This document shows, piece after piece, positions 1 to 5,977 of a stretch of 13,072 nt of DNA. The notes beneath the pieces are model-generated. The model made no database searches. It was not told the DNA's origin and saw only the letters and a list, made by a program, of their open reading frames with translations. Source of the stretch: Dehalococcoidia bacterium (GTDB lineage: Bacteria; Chloroflexota; Dehalococcoidia; GIF9; AB-539-J10); the NCBI GenBank assembly GCA_003562555.1, contig PWUO01000186.1:1-13072 (forward strand), in the 5' to 3' direction. Position 1 is the stretch's first letter; each line of letters starts with the position of its first letter. The position numbers and the translations under genes are program-made.

Positions 1-28
1 CAATTTCCATCCTGGTTTCCTCTTCCAT
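1..28 (-). CDS. 5' end of an unidentified gene (partial, leaves window)
   Basis: Nine codons of an open frame beginning with ATG at 28-26 run off the left edge and read MEEETRMEI. The start is supported by a strong ribosome binding site, GGAAGGAGG at 44-36, seven bases upstream. The frame lies downstream of the promoter at 266-294 and the terminator-like hairpin at 97-138, so it may be controlled by that leader. The protein cannot be identified from nine residues. Confidence 0.45.
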
Positions 29-96
29 CACATCGCCTCCTTCCAGTACAACGCACAAGTACCCGTTCTGGTTTGCCCCTATTCCCATTTTGTCGG

Positions 97-138
97 AAAA
101 AAACCCGGCGGACTCCCTATGCTCTGAAGAGTCCGCCG
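97..138 (-). terminator. Intrinsic terminator, possibly an attenuator
   Basis: On the minus strand a perfect 10-bp stem (CGGCGGACTC with GAGTCCGCCG, arms 138-129 and 115-106) with a 13-nt loop is followed by GG and seven T residues (103-97), a textbook rho-independent terminator. It lies about 190 bases past the mgtE stop but also downstream of a separate promoter and about 70 bases before the next start codon. It could therefore end mgtE transcripts, end a small RNA, or act as a leader attenuator. A 7-bp alternative pairing (167-161 with 130-124, CTGAAGA with TCTTCAG) crosses the terminator stem, as an antiterminator would. Confidence 0.8.
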
Positions 139-163
139 AAGGGCGCTACGAATGGCAGATTCT

Positions 164-235
164 TCAGGGCGACCGGACACCTCCGGCAACGCTCCGCGAG
201 CATCGTGACTTTGTACAGTGTGCTCGTACCTTCAT
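164..235 (-). CDS. Possible 23-residue leader peptide
   Basis: A short open frame between the promoter at 266-294 and the terminator at 97-138 encodes MKVRAHCTKSRCSRSVAGGV followed by RSP and a TGA stop. AGGTGA sits seven bases before the ATG and could serve as ribosome binding site. Its stop codon falls inside CTGAAGA, the 5' half of the alternative pairing that would compete with the terminator, so a ribosome ending here could influence that choice. Four Arg and four Ser codons are present but there is no strong run of one amino acid. It is a candidate only, because short frames like this also arise by chance. Confidence 0.25.
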   Translation of the reverse strand: MKVRAHCTKSRCSRSVAGGVRSP

Positions 236-265
236 GCCTGTTTCACCTGCTTGTCAGGGTGTGGA

Positions 266-294
266 ATGTTAGACTATCTCACACGATTTGTCAA
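266..294 (-). promoter_or_regulatory. Sigma-70-like promoter downstream of mgtE
   Basis: A perfect TTGACA -35 box (294-289) is separated by 17 bases from TAACAT (271-266), which matches four of six bases of the -10 consensus. Transcription would start near 259, just past the mgtE stop, and read through the possible leader peptide and the terminator at 97-138 toward the partial gene at the left edge. Confidence 0.6.
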
Positions 295-331
295 ATCACT
301 GTACAACGTTGCGCAACTACTACTTCTGTTG

Positions 332-1702
332 TCAGAGTCCGGTGAGTCGAATCATTGCGGTTGCAAGGCCGAGTAGAAACAGGAAGCCGGTGACATCGGT
401 TGCCGTGGCGAGCAGCACACTTGAGCCAAGAGCAGGGTCGGCCCTGAAACGCCGCAACAGGAGAGGAATCGTGGCTCCGAGCACGCCTGCAAGCGCCATG
501 GTGAGAAACATAGCCAGTGCAAGCACCTGTGACAACCAGATGTCGCGCATCCACACGAAGGCGACGAGAAACGACAATGCTGCAACCGCAGCGCCGTTGA
601 TCACGCCGAGCAATACCTCACGGTGGATTGCGCGGCGCATCGACGGCCTGCGAAGCTCTCCAAGGGCAATACTGCGCACGAAAATGGTCCCGGTCTGCAC
701 CGCCGCGTTCGTGCCCTGTGCGGAGATAAGCGGCAGAAAGGCGGCCAGAGCGACTACCAGGCCGATCGTCGCGCTGAACTGGTTGATGACCACCGCCGAG
801 ATAAGGGCCATTCCCAGGCTGACCACCAGCCACGGCAGGCGCTTCTTCACCGACTGGCGCAGTGGTCGCGACAGTCTCTCCGCCTCGCTCAAGCCCACCA
901 TGTGGTACATGTCGGCAGTGGCTTGTTCCTGTGTGACATGCAGCAGCTCTCTCAGCGTGATAACGCCAACCATGTGGCCGTAGGCATCGACCACGGGCAA
1001 CGAAGAGAAGTTGTAATGCTCCATCATTCGGGCGCATTCACGATCCGGGGTCTCCGGTGTTACCGACAGCACCTGCTTCTCCATCAGAGAGCGGAGACGA
1101 GTGCCGGACCTGGCCAGTACAAGTTGTCGCAGTGTCAGCACACCACGCAGGCGGCCCCGCGCGTCCATGATGTAGAGCGTGTCCACGGTATCGCGTCGCG
1201 GCTGCTCGGAACGCAGAGCGGCAATCGCATCATCGACGCTCATGTCCTGTGCCAGCGCGACGAACGACGTGGTCATGTGACCGCCGGCTGTGCCACGCTT
1301 ATACTCCAGCAGGGGTGCAATGGTGTCGATGTCCTTGAGCTCCGGCAGGACAGTCTTCACGGTCTCCGGGGGCAGTTCACGCAATACGTGGGCGGCGAAA
1401 TCGGGATTCGTCTCGTCAAGAACGTCTGCAAGTGTTAGTGGGTCGATCGCCTCACAAAAGAGACAGACATCTGCCTCCCTCATTGCTGCCACCAGTTCGG
1501 ACAACTGATCGATACTGAGCTGGGAAATGACCTCACGGATCGTGTTGTGGTCGAGTTGACAGACCAGCCCAGCCTTGTCAGCCTTGTGAAGCGTCGAGAG
1601 GAGCTTGAGCACGCTCTCCCAGTCCTTGGCATGAATCAGCCTGGACAGGTCCGCTGCCTGCCCGCATATCACCTGTTCGTCTTTCGTCATTGTCTGCGGC
1701 AT
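332..1702 (-). CDS. mgtE: MgtE family magnesium transporter
   Basis: Inner-membrane Mg2+ channel/transporter gated by intracellular magnesium. The 456-residue protein has the full MgtE layout: an N-terminal helical domain (about 18-125), the linker LLEYKRGTAGGHMTTSFVAL (131-150) leading into a CBS pair (about 140-260, second CBS with SSLPVVDAYGHMVGVITLRE), and a five-helix pore domain (about 287-456). In the pore, PLISAQGTNAAVQ (324-336) replaces the more usual GGNAGTQ-like signature but keeps the Asn, and TATDVTGFLFLLGLA keeps the conserved pore Asp (436). I chose the ATG at 1702-1700 because AAAGGAGG lies seven bases upstream; a longer GTG-initiated frame (1729) has no such site. Length is normal for the family. 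It is preceded by a long leader with a nested inverted repeat and followed by a separate transcription unit on the same strand. Identity is secure; metal selectivity (Mg2+ versus Co2+ or Mn2+) is inferred from the family. Confidence 0.95.
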   Translation of the reverse strand: MPQTMTKDEQVICGQAADLSRLIHAKDWESVLKLLSTLHKADKAGLVCQLDHNTIREVISQLSIDQLSELVAAMREADVCLFCEAIDPLTLADVLDETNPDFAAHVLRELPPETVKTVLPELKDIDTIAPLLEYKRGTAGGHMTTSFVALAQDMSVDDAIAALRSEQPRRDTVDTLYIMDARGRLRGVLTLRQLVLARSGTRLRSLMEKQVLSVTPETPDRECARMMEHYNFSSLPVVDAYGHMVGVITLRELLHVTQEQATADMYHMVGLSEAERLSRPLRQSVKKRLPWLVVSLGMALISAVVINQFSATIGLVVALAAFLPLISAQGTNAAVQTGTIFVRSIALGELRRPSMRRAIHREVLLGVINGAAVAALSFLVAFVWMRDIWLSQVLALAMFLTMALAGVLGATIPLLLRRFRADPALGSSVLLATATDVTGFLFLLGLATAMIRLTGL

Positions 1703-1802
1703 GCCGTTGCCTCCTTTCATCCTCAGCACGACGGAATAATGCCATCACCTGAACATGCAACCCTCAAGGCCAGCTTCATCGTCTTCGTTGTTCCCGCACA
1801 CT

Positions 1803-1903
1803 TCGCAATGTGACAGATAGCGTGCGGGCTCAACGGTGAACGAGTCTTGTTCGGACCGGATGGCAAATGCACCGCAGGAGAGCCCGCAATTGTGTCATTG
1901 CGA
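1803..1903 (-). promoter_or_regulatory. Nested inverted repeat in the mgtE leader (unclassified structured RNA candidate)
   Basis: Three nested pairings form one long irregular hairpin between the mgtE promoter and start codon: TCGCAATG/CATTGCGA (1803-1810 with 1896-1903), TGCGGGCTC/GAGCCCGCA (1823-1831 with 1880-1888), and an inner CGGTG/CACCG pair. Magnesium transporter genes are often controlled by leader riboswitches (M-box), but I cannot match the M-box consensus here. It could be a divergent regulatory RNA or simply a palindromic DNA element. Confidence 0.4.
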
Positions 1904-1931
1904 GTGCCTGTGGGGAGGGAAGGTGAAATGA

Positions 1932-1961
1932 ATGGTAATGAACCTTGCTCGTTCGTGTCAA
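1932..1961 (-). promoter_or_regulatory. Probable mgtE promoter
   Basis: TTGACA (1961-1956) is a perfect -35 box; TACCAT (1937-1932), 18 bases on, matches four of six -10 positions. A transcript from here would carry a leader of about 220 nt before mgtE, containing the nested inverted repeat at 1803-1903. Confidence 0.45.
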
Positions 1962-1994
1962 GGAGACTCGTATCCGCGGTTACAGGAGTGCCGC

Positions 1995-2008
1995 TTGTCA
2001 ACTGACAA
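1995..2008. promoter_or_regulatory. Operator-like palindrome TTGTCA-AC-TGACAA
   Basis: Perfect 6-bp arms separated by two bases, 34 bp upstream of the -35 box of the putative mgtE promoter. The shape and position fit a transcription factor half-site pair, but no regulator gene is in the window to assign to it. Confidence 0.25.
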
Positions 2009-2446
2009 CATATCGCGCCATCGAGGCTCCCCTTGCATTCTCGACGGAGACGGGTTCTGCTACGGTCTGTGGGGTTCCAGTGATATCAACCGGAATAAGT
2101 GACGTGACATTGCGCGACACATTACGTTTCACACAGTAGGTGGAGGCAGCTGAATTCATCCAACTGTTGGTGATCGACCGCCACGGCGATGGTGCGGGCT
2201 TCAGTGCAGTCGATATGGGTCACGAATCTGAACGGCGGCGCGTGAAGGCTCTGGGTATGACGTAAAATAGGACATATCTGCTCTGCGTGATGACCTCGAG
2301 AATGCCCTGGTGGCGGCCCGGTTTCGCAGGTACGACTTACATTGAGGTTACCTCGTTGAGCCCTATGACGGGGCCGCAAGTGGTATGCTCATGGTGGTGG
2401 CCCAGAAACAGCAGAGATTGAGGGGTACTGAAAGGGGAACAGAAAC
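2009..2446. other. Intergenic stretch with no supported gene
   Basis: About 440 bases between the mgtE promoter region and the DUF4349 lipoprotein gene. Open frames here are short, lack ribosome binding sites and resemble no family I recognise. I see no tRNA, terminator or convincing promoter, although the downstream gene's promoter must lie here or further upstream. Confidence 0.5.
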
Positions 2447-3583
2447 ATGAAAGGAAGACGAGTTCTTGCCATCGGCGCCGCGCTGACGCTGGTCATCGCG
2501 GTTCTCGTGACCGGCTGTGCGGCCGGAGCTCCCGGTGTATCGCCCGGGGACGGGTACTGGCCTGGGGAAGATGACGAACGGGGTGTGCCTCCTCCCACGC
2601 CGACTCCGGCTCCATCGCCGCCTGGTGACGATGACCAGGCAGCTCCCCCGGGGGTGCCCTCGGACCGGATGGTAGTTCGTAGTGGCTACCTTGAGGTGGT
2701 CGTCGATGATGTGGATGCTACGGCTCAAGCCGTGGGCAGGATCGCCGGGACCATGGGTGGCTACGTCGTGTCGTCGTCAGTGTATCAGGAAGGTGGCAGA
2801 ACGTTTGGCAGCGTCGTTATGCGTGTTGAATCTAACCGTTTCGAGAGCGCACTTAGTGCCATTCGAGGACTGGCGGTCGAGGTAGCTCGGGAGACGACCT
2901 CCAGCACGGACGTAACCGAGGAATACGTTGACCTTGCCGCGCGCAAACGCAACCTGGAACGTACCGAGGAGCAACTCCTCAACCTCATGGATCAGGCGGG
3001 CACCGTTGAGGAACTGCTTGCCGTGCAACGCGAGGTATCCCGGGTACGAGGCGAGATTGAACAACTCGAGGCGCGCATGCGGTACCTTGAACAAACGTCC
3101 GCAATGTCGCTGATCGAGGTGTTCCTGCGTGAGGCGGTACTGTCCGTGTCATTCACAGCGGACACACGCGTCGTGGATGAGGGTGAACCGGTGCAGTTCA
3201 CGGCAGACGTGTCCGGTGGTTTCCCACCGTACTCGTATGAGTGGAGATTCGGCGATGGCTCGACCAGCAACCAGGCTTCGCCGTCGCACATCTACCGCGA
3301 TGAGGGATGGTACAGCGTGCGGCTTACCGTGATGGACGACAGGGGTGCAGAGGCCACAGAGTATCGCGATTACTATATCCAGGTTCATGGTGTCTGGAGT
3401 CCAGGCGACGTGTTCCGCAATGCGGTCAGTGGGCTGGGCTCGCTTGGACGGGGATTGCTCAGCCTCGCCATCTGGTTCATCGTCTACATTCCGGTGTGGG
3501 CCGTGCTGGGTGGTATTGCATATCTGATATACCGCCGGGCTATGCGGGGCCACCGTAAGCAGTCTGGAGGACAAGACAGGTAA
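2447..3583 (+). CDS. DUF4349 lipoprotein with inserted PKD domain and C-terminal membrane helix
   Basis: Predicted cell-surface lipoprotein of 378 residues, function unknown. A signal peptide ends in the lipobox VTGC (Cys24), followed by a Pro/Gly/Asp-rich linker (about 25-74). A DUF4349 region (about 75-228) starts with the beta-rich RSGYLEVVVDDVDATAQAV and continues into a charged coiled-coil (about 163-217) and SAMSLIEVFLREA. A PKD domain (about 232-312) shows YSYEWRFGDG and the YSVRLTVMDDRGAEAT strand, the hallmark of Ig-like surface adhesion or spacer domains. A membrane helix (about 338-362) and short basic tail end the protein. In typical DUF4349 proteins, as I know them, the DUF leads almost directly into the C-terminal helix, so the PKD insertion is unusual. 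The ATG has AAAGGGG nine bases upstream. A hairpin follows the gene. No neighbour suggests a partner. Domain calls are confident; the biological role is open. Confidence 0.88.
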   Translation: MKGRRVLAIGAALTLVIAVLVTGCAAGAPGVSPGDGYWPGEDDERGVPPPTPTPAPSPPGDDDQAAPPGVPSDRMVVRSGYLEVVVDDVDATAQAVGRIAGTMGGYVVSSSVYQEGGRTFGSVVMRVESNRFESALSAIRGLAVEVARETTSSTDVTEEYVDLAARKRNLERTEEQLLNLMDQAGTVEELLAVQREVSRVRGEIEQLEARMRYLEQTSAMSLIEVFLREAVLSVSFTADTRVVDEGEPVQFTADVSGGFPPYSYEWRFGDGSTSNQASPSHIYRDEGWYSVRLTVMDDRGAEATEYRDYYIQVHGVWSPGDVFRNAVSGLGSLGRGLLSLAIWFIVYIPVWAVLGGIAYLIYRRAMRGHRKQSGGQDR

Positions 3584-3637
3584 TTGCTGAGGGCCCGCGC
3601 TTATCCGGTTGGATCGGTCGGCTCGCGTGATGGCGAA

Positions 3638-3665
3638 GGGGTGAGTGGCATATGCCTCTCACCCC
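3638..3665 (+). terminator. Terminator-like hairpin after the DUF4349 gene
   Basis: GGGGTGAG (3638-3645) pairs with CTCACCCC (3658-3665), and the loop holds GGC/GCC that extends the stem across one T:T mismatch. The downstream sequence is only moderately T-rich (TGCTTCTTCC), so termination may be inefficient. It lies 55 bases past the stop codon. Confidence 0.55.
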
Positions 3666-3682
3666 CTGCTTCTTCCGGACGT

Positions 3683-3711
3683 TTGTTTCACCGGGAAACA
3701 TCTGGTATTCT
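3683..3711 (+). promoter_or_regulatory. Possible promoter with overlapping operator palindrome
   Basis: TTGTTT (3683-3688) and TATTCT (3706-3711) are spaced by 17 bases; they match three and four of six consensus positions. The inverted repeat TGTTTC-ACCGG-GAAACA (3684-3700) overlaps the -35 box and spacer, the usual place for a repressor site. It would drive the substrate-binding lipoprotein gene at 4044 from a leader of roughly 325 nt. Confidence 0.35.
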
Positions 3712-4043
3712 GACTACAGTCACACAACGCAGAAGTTGAAGGAGGACGCAGGATATCGAGGTCCCCTCACATAATCGGCGATCGGTATCTGCAGTCATGA
3801 CCTGATCAATAGCCGGCTGAAGATACGGCGGTCTTCATGAAGACGCGCGATTCAGCGGTAGTTCATCTCCCTGACCCGTCCGGCATCCTTGTTTTGTGTC
3901 TCACAGACAGGATGTCCCGCCGATGGCCCGAGTGGTCATCATCTTTGACCGCCCCCAATCAATGTAAGCCATATTGCGTGTCCATGACGGCACCTCCGAT
4001 CCATACTGCGTTCTGTGCAACAACGTAGAGGAGGAACGAAAGA
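3712..4043 (+). other. Long leader region without a supported gene
   Basis: About 330 bases between the candidate promoter and the substrate-binding protein gene. It holds an AAGGAGGA motif at 3739-3746 with no usable start codon after it, the palindromes GTCATGAC (3794-3801) and GTCTTCATGAAGAC (3831-3844), and the small inverted repeat TGTCT-CAC-AGACA (3897-3909). I looked for a c-di-AMP (ydaO-type) riboswitch core, which often precedes osmolyte transport genes, and did not see it. The orphan ribosome-binding-like motif may be the remnant of a lost gene. Confidence 0.35.
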
Positions 4044-5054
4044 ATGAAGCGACGTTTTTCACTCATTGTGGCGCTCCTGCTGGCTGCTACCCTCGTGACT
4101 GCAGCGTTCGCAGGGTGCGCGGATTCGGGTGACGAACCCGAGACGATCCGTTTCGTTGATGGCCAGTGGGATACCCAGACCTTTCTTACCCATGTGGCAG
4201 CGTTCATCGTCGAGCATGGCTACGGCTACAACACGACAATCGAGACTGCCTCCAATGTGGTCGGGCTCAAGGCCATCGAGTTGGGCGAGATCGACGTGCA
4301 CATGGAGGTGGCGAACATCTCCCTGCGTGAACCCCACCAGGCACTCATCGCGACGGGACTGGGCGAGGACCTTGGTGTGCCCTTCACACCGGTGACCCAG
4401 TTCTGGGCGGTGCCGACCTACATGATCGAAGGTGATCCCGAGCGTGGCATTGAGCCGATGATGCCTGGTGTCGAAAGCGTGTTCGACATGGCTGAGTACT
4501 GGGAGCTGTTCCGGGATCCGGAGAACCCTGACAAGGGACGGTTCTACAGCTGTATTCCCGGCTGGCAATGTGAGGTGACCAACGCCTACAAGATGGAAGC
4601 TTACGGGCTTGATGAGTACTACTCACTGTTTACACCGGGATCCGACACGGCGCTGGCCACGTCTCTGATTTCTGCGTACGAGCGAGGCGATCCCTGGTTC
4701 GGTTACTACTGGCAGCCGACCTGGGTACTTGCCACGGTGGATGTGACTCCGCTGGCGGAGCCCCCGTACGATGAGGACCTCTGGAATGCGGAGAACCTCT
4801 ACGCATGCGAATACCCGAGAGAAGATAACCAGATTGTCGCCGCGACCAGTCTGCGTGAGCGCGCCCCCGATGTTCGAGACTTCCTGTTCGAGTTCAACAT
4901 TCCGCTTGAGGTGATAAACGACATGCTATTGCATCTTGTGGACACCGGCGATGATGCGCCTGATGCAGTTGACTGGTTCCTGACGGGGTATGAGGACATT
5001 TGGACAAGCTGGGTCTCCGATGATGTGGCCGGCCGTGTCAAGTCCGCCATGTAA
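4044..5054 (+). CDS. Glycine betaine/proline-type ABC transporter substrate-binding lipoprotein (OpuAC/ProX-like)
   Basis: Extracytoplasmic solute-capture subunit that would hand a quaternary-amine osmolyte (glycine betaine, choline, carnitine or proline betaine) to an OpuA/ProU-type ABC importer. The 336-residue protein has a signal peptide ending FAGC (lipid-anchored Cys25). The family pattern is clear: IRFVDGQWDTQTF near the N terminus, the segment GLKAIELGEIDVHMEVA, and GDPWFGYYWQPTWVL in the second lobe, which corresponds to the YYWEPTW element supplying aromatic residues around the betaine head group. The ATG has AGGAGG nine bases upstream. No permease or ATPase gene accompanies it in the window, so it is either an orphan receptor or its partners are elsewhere. 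A strong hairpin follows the stop. Family assignment is confident; the exact ligand is inferred. Confidence 0.88.
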   Translation: MKRRFSLIVALLLAATLVTAAFAGCADSGDEPETIRFVDGQWDTQTFLTHVAAFIVEHGYGYNTTIETASNVVGLKAIELGEIDVHMEVANISLREPHQALIATGLGEDLGVPFTPVTQFWAVPTYMIEGDPERGIEPMMPGVESVFDMAEYWELFRDPENPDKGRFYSCIPGWQCEVTNAYKMEAYGLDEYYSLFTPGSDTALATSLISAYERGDPWFGYYWQPTWVLATVDVTPLAEPPYDEDLWNAENLYACEYPREDNQIVAATSLRERAPDVRDFLFEFNIPLEVINDMLLHLVDTGDDAPDAVDWFLTGYEDIWTSWVSDDVAGRVKSAM

Positions 5055-5085
5055 CAGATCAAGAATGGGGGTATTGGTTATGGTC

Positions 5086-5114
5086 ACGGGGGGCTTCCGT
5101 ACGGAGCCCCCCGT
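5086..5114 (+). terminator. Strong GC-rich terminator hairpin
   Basis: ACGGGGGGC...TCCG (5086-5099) pairs with CGGAGCCCCCCGT (5102-5114) with one bulged T and a two-base loop. The following CTCTAT is only weakly T-rich. It lies about 30 bases past the substrate-binding protein gene and separates it from the convergent minus-strand HepT-like gene. Confidence 0.65.
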
Positions 5115-5221
5115 CTCTATCTGGCTGACACAGGTCGCTGCCATCCCGTGGGTATCGCAGTCCTTACGATAGCCGCGTGCGGGAACGTGCCCTGAAGCCC
5201 TTCTCATGGGCGTGAGCCTCA

Positions 5222-5539
5222 CTAGTCCTGCTTGAGCGCTCTGGCCACGTGCGGAAGCACGCGCTCTACGTACTCCTGCATCTCATCAGCGGTCATCGCT
5301 ACGACACCCTGCCCCTCGTCCGCAAGGGCGGACAGGCGGTCCCACGGTATCTCGGGATGCGCCTGGCGCAACTCCGGGGTTGCCCGGTCTGCCGCGCGCC
5401 CAAGTACTCTGAGGTGATTGCCAATCCACGCCCCACGTGCACGGTCGCAGGCCATGCCCGAGCACCCACGGGTCGCGTAGCGGGTGACGGCCTCGATTGC
5501 CTGCTGCATCTCACGTACTATGCTTTGGGCGTCATCCAT
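5222..5539 (-). CDS. HepT-like protein lacking the catalytic motif
   Basis: Small helical protein of 105 residues. The segment GNHLRVLGRAADRATPELRQ followed by AHPEIPWDRLSALAD (about 40-74) aligns with the HepT/DUF86 pattern in which a conserved RNLxVIGEAA stretch leads into HPEIPWxxI. Active HepT toxins continue with an RX4-6HXY nuclease motif (such as RNxLIHxY). Here that place reads EGQGVVAMTADEMQEY (75-90), with neither the Arg nor the His-X-Tyr, so ribonuclease activity is unlikely. No MNT nucleotidyltransferase antitoxin lies beside it. Its ATG overlaps the end of the DUF3467 gene by eight bases (ATGGATGA), and GAGAGAGGA just upstream can act as ribosome binding site, so the two are translationally coupled. 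It may be a scaffold or regulatory relic of a toxin fold. Homology is inferred from the motif pattern and needs a profile search. Confidence 0.7.
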   Translation of the reverse strand: MDDAQSIVREMQQAIEAVTRYATRGCSGMACDRARGAWIGNHLRVLGRAADRATPELRQAHPEIPWDRLSALADEGQGVVAMTADEMQEYVERVLPHVARALKQD

Positions 5540-5861
5540 CCATTCCTCTCTCCAGGTCCCTCAGGAAGCCCAGGTGATCCTGAGGTTCTTCAGCCGGCGT
5601 CAGAGAACCGTGTTGCTGCTCGTACTTCCGCAGGTTCTCCTGCAACGCCGCGATCATCCGCTTCGTATGGCCCGGGCTCATGATGACGCGCGCAGTTACT
5701 GCACCTGCGTTCGGGCCCACCATCAGGAAATCCAGGATGAACTCCTCTCTGGTGTGCATCACCATCATGTTGTTGGCGTAGACGCCGCCCTTCAAATTGG
5801 ACGGGAATTCTACGGGAATCTTCTTCTGCCCCGGTCGGGGCTGTTCCGGTTGCTGTGCCAT
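5532..5861 (-). CDS. DUF3467 family protein
   Basis: Protein of 109 residues. The conserved core (about 27-85) includes VYANNMMVMHTREEFILDFL, then GPNAGAVTARVIMSPGHTKR and MIAALQENLRKYEQ, which matches the DUF3467 pattern. This is a small family of unknown function often called a bacterial cytosolic protein of unknown role. It is predicted soluble, with no signal peptide or membrane segment, and has a Pro/Gln-rich N terminus and a charged tail. The ATG is preceded by GAGGAGGTGGCCAG, an excellent ribosome binding site. It forms a two-gene coupled unit with the HepT-like gene that overlaps its end. A promoter candidate lies about 30 bases upstream. Confidence 0.85.
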   Translation of the reverse strand: MAQQPEQPRPGQKKIPVEFPSNLKGGVYANNMMVMHTREEFILDFLMVGPNAGAVTARVIMSPGHTKRMIAALQENLRKYEQQHGSLTPAEEPQDHLGFLRDLERGMDG

Positions 5862-5892
5862 CTGGCCACCTCCTCAGCGTACCTGACGCCCT

Positions 5893-5919
5893 ATCCTAGC
5901 ATAGCCAGGCGACGAGCAA
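5893..5919 (-). promoter_or_regulatory. Possible extended -10 promoter for the DUF3467/HepT-like pair
   Basis: TGC-TAGGAT (5901-5893) is an extended -10 element, with TTGCTC (5919-5914) 15 bases upstream as a weak -35. Transcription would begin near 5886, about 25 bases before the DUF3467 start codon. Confidence 0.35.
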
Positions 5920-5977
5920 GGCAGCGGGATATGTAGAGAGTGCACACGGTGGAACGTGGCAGAGAGCCTTGCTTCTG

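Noticed and set aside
288..1438. Two long plus-strand open frames opposite mgtE
   Set aside because: They mirror mgtE on the other strand, have low-complexity shadow composition and no ribosome binding sites.
2122..2379. 85-codon minus-strand frame in the intergenic region
   Set aside because: No ribosome binding site, no recognisable family, His/Arg/Pro-rich composition typical of chance frames.
3837..4028. 63-codon plus-strand frame in the leader of the substrate-binding protein gene
   Set aside because: No good ribosome binding site, its ATG lies inside a palindrome, and the product has no recognisable features.
3712..4043. c-di-AMP (ydaO-type) riboswitch upstream of the osmolyte-binding protein
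   Set aside because: I looked for the conserved G-rich core and did not find it.
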